From Pseudoxanthobacter soli DSM 19599 (GTDB taxonomy: Bacteria; Pseudomonadota; Alphaproteobacteria; Rhizobiales; Segnochrobactraceae), in assembly GCA_945898215.1 (NCBI GenBank), contig CAMDHY010000001.1, forward strand, positions 1 to 64,000: a stretch of 64,000 nt of DNA, given 5' to 3'. Below are positions 1 to 7,315 of this stretch, piece after piece (positions within the stretch are counted from its first letter, which is position 1; each line of letters opens with the position of its first letter). The notes beneath the pieces were generated by a model. The model saw only the letters and a program-made list of their open reading frames with translations. It searched no databases and had not been told where the DNA came from. The translations under genes were made by a program, and so were the position numbers.

Positions 1-2118
1 AGGGGGCAGCGCCGATGCTGCGAGAGCAGCCTTTACCGCGCGTCTGAGGCCTCCATCAGCAGTGACTTGAGCCGGCGAGACGTTCACGGAAACCCTTATT
101 CCCTCGAGGGGGGCGATCTCCCGGCAAGCCGTCTGGAGGGCCCATTCGCCAATCGAATCTATGAGCCCCGACTCTTCGGCGATGGGAATGAAGGCGCCAG
201 GAGGCACCATACCGCGCAACGGATGCTGCCACCGGATGAGGGCCTCGACAGCCGTCATCTCGCCCGTCTGCACGTTGAAACGCGGCTGGTAGTGAAGGAC
301 GAGCTGGTCAAGCGACACCGCTGTGCGGAGTTCCCCCTCCAGCTCCTGGCGCGCCAGGACGGCTCGGCTGAGGTCTTCCGAATACGATCTGCAGTCGCCC
401 CGGCGGGTGCGCTTGGCCTCATAAAGCGCGACGTCCGCGGCGCGCATCAGCATGTCGGGCGACGTGGCATCCCTCGGGAAAAATGCAACTCCTATGGTCG
501 CGCCTACCTGTGGGTTGCGCCCGTCGATCGACAGCGGTTCGGAGAATGCGGCGATTATTCGTTGGCAAAGCGGATAGGCGTTTTCCAGCCCTTCCTTTCC
601 GGGAGCTATCACCATGAACTCGTCACCGCCAATCCGCGCGGCGAACCCCTCATCCCCGGTCACCTCCACCAGACGGCGGGCGAGTTCCGCCAACGCCACG
701 TCGCCGGCACGATGCCCCATTGAATCGTTGACAGCCTTGAAGCGGTCGACGTCGATGAAGATGGTGGCGAAAGGCCTGTACTCCAGAATTAGCGCGTCCA
801 TTCTCTCAAGAAGACTCAGACGGTTCGGAAGCCCCGTGATCAAGTCGTGCATCGATAGATGCAGGATGCGGTTCTGCGCTGCGATCTCATCGGTGACATC
901 GGAAACGACGCCGCGGAAGCCCGTCAGACGGCTGTCCTTGTCCCAGATCGCCATGCCGCTAAGGCGACAGAGCCGGGGCTGCCGGCTAACTCCCAGATAC
1001 CGACATAGCACCTTCGGAAGCGGCAACGATCGCGAGCGCCGCCAGAGCCACCGCAAATCCCCCTCGTTGGGCTGCAAGAAGACGTCCAGCCCTTTGCCCA
1101 GGAGATCTGACTTCGGGCGCCCCGTGATGCTCTCGAAGCGCTCGGAAAGATATCGGACGACCAGATTCTCGTCGGCCTCCCAGATCCAGTCGGAAGCCGC
1201 TTCAGCGACGTCGCGAAAGCGAGCTTCGCTGCTCTCCAGTTCCTCGCGGCCGCGGTCGATCTCGTCAGCCGCCCGCACCAACCCACGCTGCGTGACCCAT
1301 GCCAGAAAGAGAAGGGCCGCTCCCCCAACAGCCAGCCACGGGAGCACGGTTTGCAGGAGCGCGGTGCCCGGCTTCGCCGGATCCCATGTGAGAGCCAGTT
1401 GCTGCTGCCCGGCGCTCGGCACAAAGAGATGCGCTGGCGAGAGCGGAGCGCGCCCGATCCCGAGATCCTGCACAAAGACCTGGCCGCCGAGTTCCGCGAG
1501 CCGCTCCTCATCGAGTTCGTCGACGAACACGAGCACAGACGCCGGGCCAGGCACCGGCTCCACCGCCATATCGTCGGCCGTCGAGAATGTGCCCGCAGCC
1601 ACGAGAGCGGGCTTCCCACGCAGTTCCAGAAAGCGACTGACGGGTTCCGTTTCGTTCTCGGCGGCTGCACGCGCCGCTTCTATCACGGGCATCAAATCGG
1701 GAGGCGCCGTGACATCGGGTCCCGCCGTGGCCAGATCGCCATTCACGACGGCGTAAGCACTGTTGTTCTGCGGCGTTATGACGTACAGCTCTTGAACATA
1801 GAACTCTTCGTACAGCGACCGTCCCAAATTGCCTCGGGTGTATGCCCAGTCTAAATTAACGGAGGCGCTGAGATTTTGGTACGCTTCCCCCCACGCGGCA
1901 TAATCTCTTAAAGTACGCTCGATTGACAACTGCTGCCTCTCTACAAGAGAAGCAATCAGGCTTTTTTCACGCGAGAGCGATACTGCATTCTGCTGCTGTG
2001 CAATATGCAGAAGCGTCATCACTACAAGAAACAGAGCGGCGCCCAGCAAGCCTGCAGAGACCAGAGCCGCCCGCTTACTAATTCTTGTTGCGTCGGACGG
2101 GTGCGTTTTCAAACTCAT
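1..2118 (-). CDS. CHASE4-PAS-GGDEF-EAL diguanylate cyclase/phosphodiesterase (3' end outside window)
   Basis: A membrane-anchored cyclic-di-GMP turnover protein. Read from ATG at 2118, the frame stays open for 706 codons to the window edge. A transmembrane helix lies at about residues 18-40. The periplasmic sensor that follows carries a CHASE4-like signature (DYAAWGEAYQN), and a second helix lies near residue 255. Next come a PAS domain (about 290-395, with SDWIWEADENLVVRYLS) and a GGDEF domain with an intact RIGGDEF (GGDEF at 497-501). The EAL domain begins with LVLHYQPRF and has the catalytic-type VEALIRW (E625). In this family GGDEF makes and EAL hydrolyses c-di-GMP. Both motifs look intact, so either activity is possible, but the rest of EAL is outside the window. 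The gene is less GC-rich than its neighbours and lies beside a low-GC gap, which suggests acquisition. Confidence 0.93.
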   Translation of the reverse strand, partial: MSLKTHPSDATRISKRAALVSAGLLGAALFLVVMTLLHIAQQQNAVSLSREKSLIASLVERQQLSIERTLRDYAAWGEAYQNLSASVNLDWAYTRGNLGRSLYEEFYVQELYVITPQNNSAYAVVNGDLATAGPDVTAPPDLMPVIEAARAAAENETEPVSRFLELRGKPALVAAGTFSTADDMAVEPVPGPASVLVFVDELDEERLAELGGQVFVQDLGIGRAPLSPAHLFVPSAGQQQLALTWDPAKPGTALLQTVLPWLAVGGAALLFLAWVTQRGLVRAADEIDRGREELESSEARFRDVAEAASDWIWEADENLVVRYLSERFESITGRPKSDLLGKGLDVFLQPNEGDLRWLWRRSRSLPLPKVLCRYLGVSRQPRLCRLSGMAIWDKDSRLTGFRGVVSDVTDEIAAQNRILHLSMHDLITGLPNRLSLLERMDALILEYRPFATIFIDVDRFKAVNDSMGHRAGDVALAELARRLVEVTGDEGFAARIGGDEFMVIAPGKEGLENAYPLCQRIIAAFSEPLSIDGRNPQVGATIGVAFFPRDATSPDMLMRAADVALYEAKRTRRGDCRSYSEDLSRAVLARQELEGELRTAVSLDQLVLHYQPRFNVQTGEMTAVEALIRWQHPLRGMVPPGAFIPIAEESGLIDSIGEWALQTACREIAPLEGIRVSVNVSPAQVTADGGLRRAVKAALAASALPP

Positions 2119-2418
2119 CACGATGGCCAGGGGAGCAATGGGAAGCTGCGTAGCGGTGCCGAACGCCAGGCCCCATGTTTAAGTTCCAGCCAAAGATGCA
2201 GGCTATCCCTACGTTCACGACCAAATCTGCGTGATAGCGACTTTCTCTCAGTAGGCCGTGGAAGACCAACAGGCAATATTAATTACTCCGCTGATCATGG
2301 TACATGTCTACCAGGAATAGCAAAGCCCATTGCGTCAAAGATGGTAGCTGGTGGCCTCCTAGCCACGAGTGGTCGCAAGTGCCCACCGGACACGGCGGGA
2401 TCATAGCCGCAGATTTGA
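2119..2418. other. Lower-GC intergenic stretch
   Basis: No gene is visible in either direction. I counted 88 G/C in the 180 bases at 2161-2340 (49%), against about 68% in nearby coding DNA. The segment would carry the promoter of the minus-strand GGDEF-EAL gene, but no clear -35/-10 pair could be assigned. Its composition supports foreign origin. Confidence 0.6.
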
Positions 2419-2421
2419 GCA

Positions 2422-2742
2422 GTGATCGATTCAGACGTGCACGAGAAGGCGCTGGCGACGCTGCGCGAGCTGGCATTGACGGATAGCCTGACGGGTCTTC
2501 CGAACCGAAACAGTCTCGCCAGTTTTCTGGAGGTCAAGCTAGCCCGGGCGCTGGCCGAAACGCGCCGCATCGCTGTCGTCGTCATTGATTTCGACAAGTT
2601 CAAGGCGATCAACGACGTGTATGGCCACGAGGGTGGCGACGACATGCTGCGCGAAGTGGCGACGCGAATGCTCTCCGTGCTGAAGGACTGAGAGTTGCTG
2701 GCGCGCTTGGGCGGCGACGAGTTTGCTGCCGTTCGGTGCTGA
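2422..2742 (+). pseudogene. Broken GGDEF-domain fragment
   Basis: Starting at GTG 2422, the translation reads as the first part of a diguanylate cyclase domain: LTDSLTGLPNRNSL, then VVVIDFDKFKAINDVYGHEGGDDMLREVA. An in-frame TGA at 2689-2691 follows LKD. The same frame then continues ELLARLGGDEFAAVRC and stops at 2740-2742. The stop therefore falls directly before the catalytic loop, and the second half of the domain is missing. No sensor domain precedes it: a stop at 2416-2418 closes the frame. It could be the tail of a larger cyclase cut by integration or deletion. I see no likely function. Confidence 0.8.
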
Positions 2743-2922
2743 TCCGTGACGTCCAGGTAACTATGCTGCCGATGGTGACGAACCCGCCGCCGGACGACGA
2801 CTGGGGCCGCGCCAGTTCGGCGTGACCGCTCCGCCATTGCGGAGCCCGAGGGGATATCGAAACCGGGTGCCCCCTTCGCACGTCCACCTACGTCCACGTA
2901 AGAGTGCCCTTGTCCGTCGGCA

Positions 2923-2944
2923 TTGTGTAGGTTTTTGTGTAGGT
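2923..2944. repeat. Two direct copies of TTGTGTAGGT
   Basis: TTGTGTAGGT occurs at 2923-2932 and again at 2935-2944, a 12-base period, followed by a partial third AGGT. Closely spaced direct repeats beside the 3' end of a tRNA resemble integrase arm-type sites. That interpretation is inference; the repeats themselves are exact. Confidence 0.5.
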
Positions 2945-3000
2945 AGGTGCCGTCCGCCGCGACTGAGATTCATTAAAATCAATAACTTAACTTGATCGTA

Positions 3001-3090
3001 TGGCGGAGGGAGAGGGATTCGAACCCTCGAGACGGTTTCCCGTCTACACACTTTCCAGGCGTGCGCCTTCAACCACTCGGCCACCCCTCC
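3001..3090 (-). tRNA. tRNA-Ser (anticodon GGA)
   Basis: The reverse complement begins GGAGGGGTGGCCGAGTGG and ends in an encoded CCA at 3001-3003. The acceptor stem pairs GGAGGG with CCCTCC. The anticodon loop reads CTGGAAA, giving GGA. The long variable arm (GTGTAGACGGGAAACCGTCT) is typical of class II serine tRNAs, and the T loop GGTTCGAATCC is intact. Its 3' end faces the low-GC region at 1-3000, so it is a plausible integration site. Confidence 0.97.
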
Positions 3091-3425
3091 GTCGCGCCGC
3101 GGCCGTTAGGACGGTCCGGCGAAGCGGCCGCACTATACGGTTCGACGGGGTCCGCGCAAGCGGTTCCGCTGCTGCAGCGGTTCTGCCGCGGATCGTGAGC
3201 CGGCGGAGGACGGGCAAGGCCGGTGCCTGCGACTGGTGGTGGGGCGTCGGCGCATCATGCGCTGGAGACCGCTCCCCACGACGGCTCCCCAAGACCGTTC
3301 CCCGACACCGCCCCCCCAGACTGTTCCCGATCTGGGTCCCCAGTCAGCGGCGGCCGGTCCCGCCTTGCCGCTTGTGCAACCCCTAATCGGGTCGGTACTC
3401 TCACCTGCGATTTGGGGGAGTGGTG
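3091..3425. other. Intergenic region upstream of the SWIM-MoxR-VWA operon
   Basis: No gene is visible. The region should hold the operon promoter. The only feature I can point to is GGGGGAG at 3414-3420, a likely ribosome binding site for the SWIM gene. Confidence 0.4.
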
Positions 3426-4805
3426 GTGGCGCTGTCGCGCAGCGAAATCGAGGCGATGGCGCCGGACCAGAGCGCCCTGAAGGCCGCCGCCGCCTTGCTC
3501 AAGCCCGCCAAGTGGTCATCGCGGGGCATGGCGGGCGGACTGGTCTGGGGCGAGTGCCAGGGCACGGGGGCCAATCCCTACCGGGTCGCCGCCGACACCG
3601 TCGACATCGGCAGCAAATGTACCTGCCCGTCGCGAAAATTCCCCTGCAAGCACGCCATCGCCCTGATGTGGCTCCATGCCGACGAGCCGGGCGGCTTCCC
3701 GCCCAGTGAGCCCCCCGACTGGGTCGGCGAGTGGATGGGGCGGCGCCGCAAGTCCTCGGGCGCCGCTGTGCCGGCGGCCGGAGCGACGACCGCGCCCAAG
3801 AATCTCGATGCGGCCGTTGCGGAGCCGGCGGCGGCAGAGCTCGACGTGGCGGCCCTGGAGAAGCGAAGGGTCGCCGCCGAACGGCGGGCGGCGGATGTCC
3901 GCCGCCAGGTCGTGGCGGGTCTCGACGATCTGGAACTCTGGATCTCCGACCAGCTCCGCACGGGTCTCGGGGGCTTTCTCGGCGAGATGCCCGACCGCTG
4001 TCGACGCATCGCCGCCCGGCTGGTCGACGCCAAGGCCGGTTCCCTCTCCAGCCGTCTGGACGAATTGCCGTCGCGGGTGCTCCGACTGCCTCCCGACGAG
4101 CGTGTCGACGCCGCGATCGTCGAGCTCGGGAAGCTGACACTGGTGTCGCGCGCCTGGCGCGCCGCACCCGATGATCCCGAGTTGCGGCGCGAGGTGGTGG
4201 CCACGGAGACGCGGGACGATCTGCCCGGCGACAACGGCGGCCTGCGCCACGGTGCCCTTTGGGAAGTCCTCTGCGAGCAGATCGCCACCCGTCGCGACGG
4301 GCTGGTCAGCGTCTCCACCTGGTTGCTGAACACCGGCACCGATGGGCCGCGCTTCGCCGTCCTGATGGACCATTTTCCCGCCTCCGCCGGACGGCGGAGC
4401 GGCGCCTTCGCGGCGGGGTCCTGCTTCTGGGCCGAGCTGTTGTTCTATCCGGCGCGGGTCCCGCTCCGGGCGGTCATCGCCCAGCGCTCAGACGCCGAGG
4501 TGCGCGCCGACGTGCCGTGGCCGGAGGCCGGAGCGGCCGATCCGCTGCAGTCCTACCGCGACGCCCTGCTGGCTGCCCCCTGGCTGCTCGCCGCTCCGAT
4601 GGTCCTGCCGTCCGGGCGGATCGCCGAGGATCGCGCCGGTCGCCGCTGGTGGCTCGATGAAGCGCTGGCGCTTCCCGTTGAGGGCGCCGTGCCGGACATC
4701 GCGCTCGGGGCCCACATGGACGCCGCCGCAGGCCTTTGGAACGGGGCGCGGCTGACGCTGTTCGCGGCGCGGACCAACTGGGGACGGGTCGGTTTCGATG
4801 CTTGA
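3426..4805 (+). CDS. SWIM zinc-finger domain protein
   Basis: First gene of a five-gene operon. About 459 residues. A SWIM zinc finger with the pattern C-x-C-x6-C-x-H (CTCPSRKFPCKH) lies about 65 residues from the start; these four residues would bind zinc, and SWIM domains usually mediate DNA or protein binding. An Ala-rich linker follows, then a helical region and a C-terminal half I do not recognise. Three consecutive GTG codons (3420, 3423, 3426) could start it. I chose the third because GGGGGAG ends at 3420, five bases upstream. Its stop overlaps the next gene by 8 bases (ATGCTTGA). SWIM proteins of this size are known next to MoxR and VWA genes, and the molecular role is not established to my knowledge. 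Confidence 0.85.
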   Translation: MALSRSEIEAMAPDQSALKAAAALLKPAKWSSRGMAGGLVWGECQGTGANPYRVAADTVDIGSKCTCPSRKFPCKHAIALMWLHADEPGGFPPSEPPDWVGEWMGRRRKSSGAAVPAAGATTAPKNLDAAVAEPAAAELDVAALEKRRVAAERRAADVRRQVVAGLDDLELWISDQLRTGLGGFLGEMPDRCRRIAARLVDAKAGSLSSRLDELPSRVLRLPPDERVDAAIVELGKLTLVSRAWRAAPDDPELRREVVATETRDDLPGDNGGLRHGALWEVLCEQIATRRDGLVSVSTWLLNTGTDGPRFAVLMDHFPASAGRRSGAFAAGSCFWAELLFYPARVPLRAVIAQRSDAEVRADVPWPEAGAADPLQSYRDALLAAPWLLAAPMVLPSGRIAEDRAGRRWWLDEALALPVEGAVPDIALGAHMDAAAGLWNGARLTLFAARTNWGRVGFDA

Positions 4806-6237
4806 GTTGGAAGACCAGATTGCCCGCATCCGCGGCGCCTGGATGGCCGGTCGCGCTGCGGCCGACCTGACGCCGCCCGCCTGGCGGGAAGCCGTCGGGC
4901 AGGGTGACGGGGCGGAAGCGGCCCTCGTCGCCCTGATGGGGCAGGCGCTGCAGGTGCTGTGGCGACCAGTGCCGCCGCCGCTGACGCCCCGTCCGCTGCT
5001 GCCGAGGCTGGCGGCGCCACCGCCGCCGGACGCAGCCCGGTCTCGCATCCGCCGGATTCTGGCTGCCCGGCGCACCGACGCGGGTGGAGCGCGGGCCCTC
5101 GTGCTGTTCCTGGCCGCGCGCGGCTACGCCATGCATCCCGCCGACTGGCTGCCGCGGGCCACGGACGACTGGGTCCCGGCGCTCTATGCCCCGTGGCAGG
5201 GCTGGGTGGCGTCGGAACCCGAGGGCGCGCCGGACGACGCGCTGACCCTCGAGACCTGGGACGGCTGGCCCGCAACCGCCCGGCGGACCCTGCTCGTCGC
5301 CCTGCGCAGAACCGATCCGGCGGCAGCGCGCGCGATCATCGCCGCGAAGGCCGCAGCGGAGCCGGCGGAACGGCGGTTGCGGCTTCTGGAGGTCCTGGAA
5401 CAGGGCCTGTCGGCAGACGACGCGCCCGTGCTGGAGGCTTTCGCCCGGGACCGGTCCGACCGGGTGCAGGCGCTGGTGCGGATGCTGCTCGCGCGGCTCG
5501 GGAGGGCCGGGGATGAAGACGGCAGCGACGCGGAACTGGCGCAAGAACTGGCGCAGGAACTGGCGGCGATGGTCGAGCTCGGCCGGATCGGCCTGCTCAA
5601 GCGCCGCAGCCAGCTGAGGTTCAGGCCGCTGAAGACGCGGCCGCTGGAAAACCGGCGACGCGAGCTGATGGCCGTGGTCCCGCTCGGCGCGCTCGCCCGC
5701 GCGCTGGGGGTCGGGGAGATGGATCTCGTCGAGACCGTTCCGGACGACCACGCCCGTGTCCTCGATGCGTTCGCGACGATGGTGGTGGAGACGGCATCGG
5801 CCGCGGCCTGGCGGGCTCTTTTCGGCCTCACGCTGCAGGACCCCGACGTGCCGACCGAGGTGGCGGCGGTCCTCTGCCGCCGCGCCAGTTCCGGGGAGCG
5901 ATCGGCAATGCTGACCGCAGTGCTGGCGCGCGAGCCTTCGCCGACCTTCGATGGCGGCCTGGCCGTCGCGGGCGACGTGCTTGGCGCCGCCGACGGCGAG
6001 TTCCTGCCACGATCGGCCGGATACCGGGAACTCCTGGACCTGATCGCCACGCCGGATCAGACCGCCGCGTCTCCGCCCGTCGTGGCGGCCGGCCTGACCA
6101 ATCTCGGCCTGCTGCTCGACACGGCGGCGGCCCGGACCGTCTTAGCGGACTGCGCGGCAGCCGGGCTCTCCGCAGCGGATCCGCGGCTGGACATGCTCTC
6201 CCTGAACCTCGCCCTCAAACCGGAGCGCGCGACTTGA
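4798..6237 (+). CDS. DUF5691-like helical protein
   Basis: A 479-residue protein with no signal peptide or membrane segment. It is rich in Ala, Arg and Leu and looks all-helical, possibly HEAT-like. Segments such as FARDRSDRVQALVRMLLARL and the context SWIM-x-MoxR-x-VWA match what I recall of the DUF5691 family, which has no assigned biochemical activity. An ELAQELAQELA micro-repeat lies near residue 245. The start ATG overlaps the SWIM stop, and the TGA at 6235-6237 overlaps the TTG start of the MoxR gene, so translation is probably coupled at both ends. A scaffold or adaptor between the ATPase and its partners is a guess. Confidence 0.75.
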   Translation: MLELEDQIARIRGAWMAGRAAADLTPPAWREAVGQGDGAEAALVALMGQALQVLWRPVPPPLTPRPLLPRLAAPPPPDAARSRIRRILAARRTDAGGARALVLFLAARGYAMHPADWLPRATDDWVPALYAPWQGWVASEPEGAPDDALTLETWDGWPATARRTLLVALRRTDPAAARAIIAAKAAAEPAERRLRLLEVLEQGLSADDAPVLEAFARDRSDRVQALVRMLLARLGRAGDEDGSDAELAQELAQELAAMVELGRIGLLKRRSQLRFRPLKTRPLENRRRELMAVVPLGALARALGVGEMDLVETVPDDHARVLDAFATMVVETASAAAWRALFGLTLQDPDVPTEVAAVLCRRASSGERSAMLTAVLAREPSPTFDGGLAVAGDVLGAADGEFLPRSAGYRELLDLIATPDQTAASPPVVAAGLTNLGLLLDTAAARTVLADCAAAGLSAADPRLDMLSLNLALKPERAT

Positions 6238-7313
6238 ACGACATCCTGCGTCTTCCTGCCGAGACGACCCATGCCGCCGAGCTCGAGGCCCTGAAGCGCA
6301 ACGATGCGGCACCGACGCCGCGCGGCTGGGCGATGTCGCCGAGGGCCGTGGTGACCTACCTGATGGGAGGGCGGGCAGGGGACGGCACGGCGATCAGCCC
6401 CAAATATGTGGGCGACCGTCGCCTGATCGAGACGGCGGTCGCGACCCTCGCCACCGACAGGGCGCTGCTGCTGCTGGGCGTCCCCGGCACGGCGAAGTCC
6501 TGGGTGTCCGAGCATCTCGCCGCGGCGATCTGCGGCGAGTCCACCCTCGTCATCCAGTGCACCGCCGGCACCGACGAGAACCAGATCCGCTATGGCTGGA
6601 ACTACGCCCAGCTGCTGGCCCACGGCCCGTCGCGGGAGGCGCTGGTGCCGACACCGCTCTATCGCGCGATGGAGGCCGGCAAGCTCTGCCGGCTGGAGGA
6701 ACTGACGCGCATGGGCTCGGACGTGCAGGACGCGCTGATCACCGTGCTCTCCGAGAAGATGATGCCGATCCCGGAGCTGAACGAGGTCGTCTATGCGCGG
6801 CGTGGCTTCAACCTCATCGCCACCGCCAACAACCGCGACAAGGGCGTCAACGAGCTCTCCTCCGCCCTGAAGCGCCGCTTCAACGTCGTCGTCCTGCCGC
6901 TGCCGGACGACATCGACGAGGAGATCGCGATCGTCACCCGGCGTGTCGGCGAACTCGCACAGAGCCTAGACCTGCCGGCGCCGAAGAACGTGGCGGAAGA
7001 GGTCGCCCGGGTCGTGGCGATCTTCCGCGAGCTGCGCGGCGGCGCGACCCTCGACGGCAAGGTCACGCTGAAGACACCGTCGGGCTCGCTGTCCACGGCT
7101 GAGGCGATCGCGGTGACGATCGGCGGCCTCAGCCAGGCGGCCTATTTCGACGACGGCAGGCTCGGCGCCGAAGGCTTGGCGCCGAGCCTTCTCGGGGCGA
7201 TCGTCAAGGACCCGGTGCAGGACAAGATCGTGCTGGAGGAATACCTCGAGGCCGCCCTGAAGCGGCGCCCGGACTTCGCCGGCTACTACCGCGCCCTGGT
7301 CGACCTGGTCTGA
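6234..7313 (+). CDS. MoxR-type AAA+ ATPase
   Basis: A 359-residue MoxR/RavA-like AAA+ ATPase. Visible motifs are Walker A GVPGTAKS (82-89), an acidic Walker B-like segment LCRLEELTR (151-159), sensor-1 ATANN (196-200) and a candidate arginine finger in LKRRF (212-216). MoxR ATPases remodel or activate client proteins, generally together with a VWA-domain partner, and one is encoded two genes downstream. The start is TTG at 6234, embedded in the upstream stop (TTGA), and no better start lies nearby. The gap to the next gene is two bases. The protein lacks membrane segments, so it should act in the cytoplasm. Confidence 0.92.
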   Translation: MNDILRLPAETTHAAELEALKRNDAAPTPRGWAMSPRAVVTYLMGGRAGDGTAISPKYVGDRRLIETAVATLATDRALLLLGVPGTAKSWVSEHLAAAICGESTLVIQCTAGTDENQIRYGWNYAQLLAHGPSREALVPTPLYRAMEAGKLCRLEELTRMGSDVQDALITVLSEKMMPIPELNEVVYARRGFNLIATANNRDKGVNELSSALKRRFNVVVLPLPDDIDEEIAIVTRRVGELAQSLDLPAPKNVAEEVARVVAIFRELRGGATLDGKVTLKTPSGSLSTAEAIAVTIGGLSQAAYFDDGRLGAEGLAPSLLGAIVKDPVQDKIVLEEYLEAALKRRPDFAGYYRALVDLV

Positions 7314-7315
7314 GC

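Noticed and set aside
2745-3000. Integrase gene next to tRNA-Ser
   Set aside because: The best frame on the minus strand stops after 11 codons, and no tyrosine-recombinase motif (R...HxxR...Y) was found in any frame.
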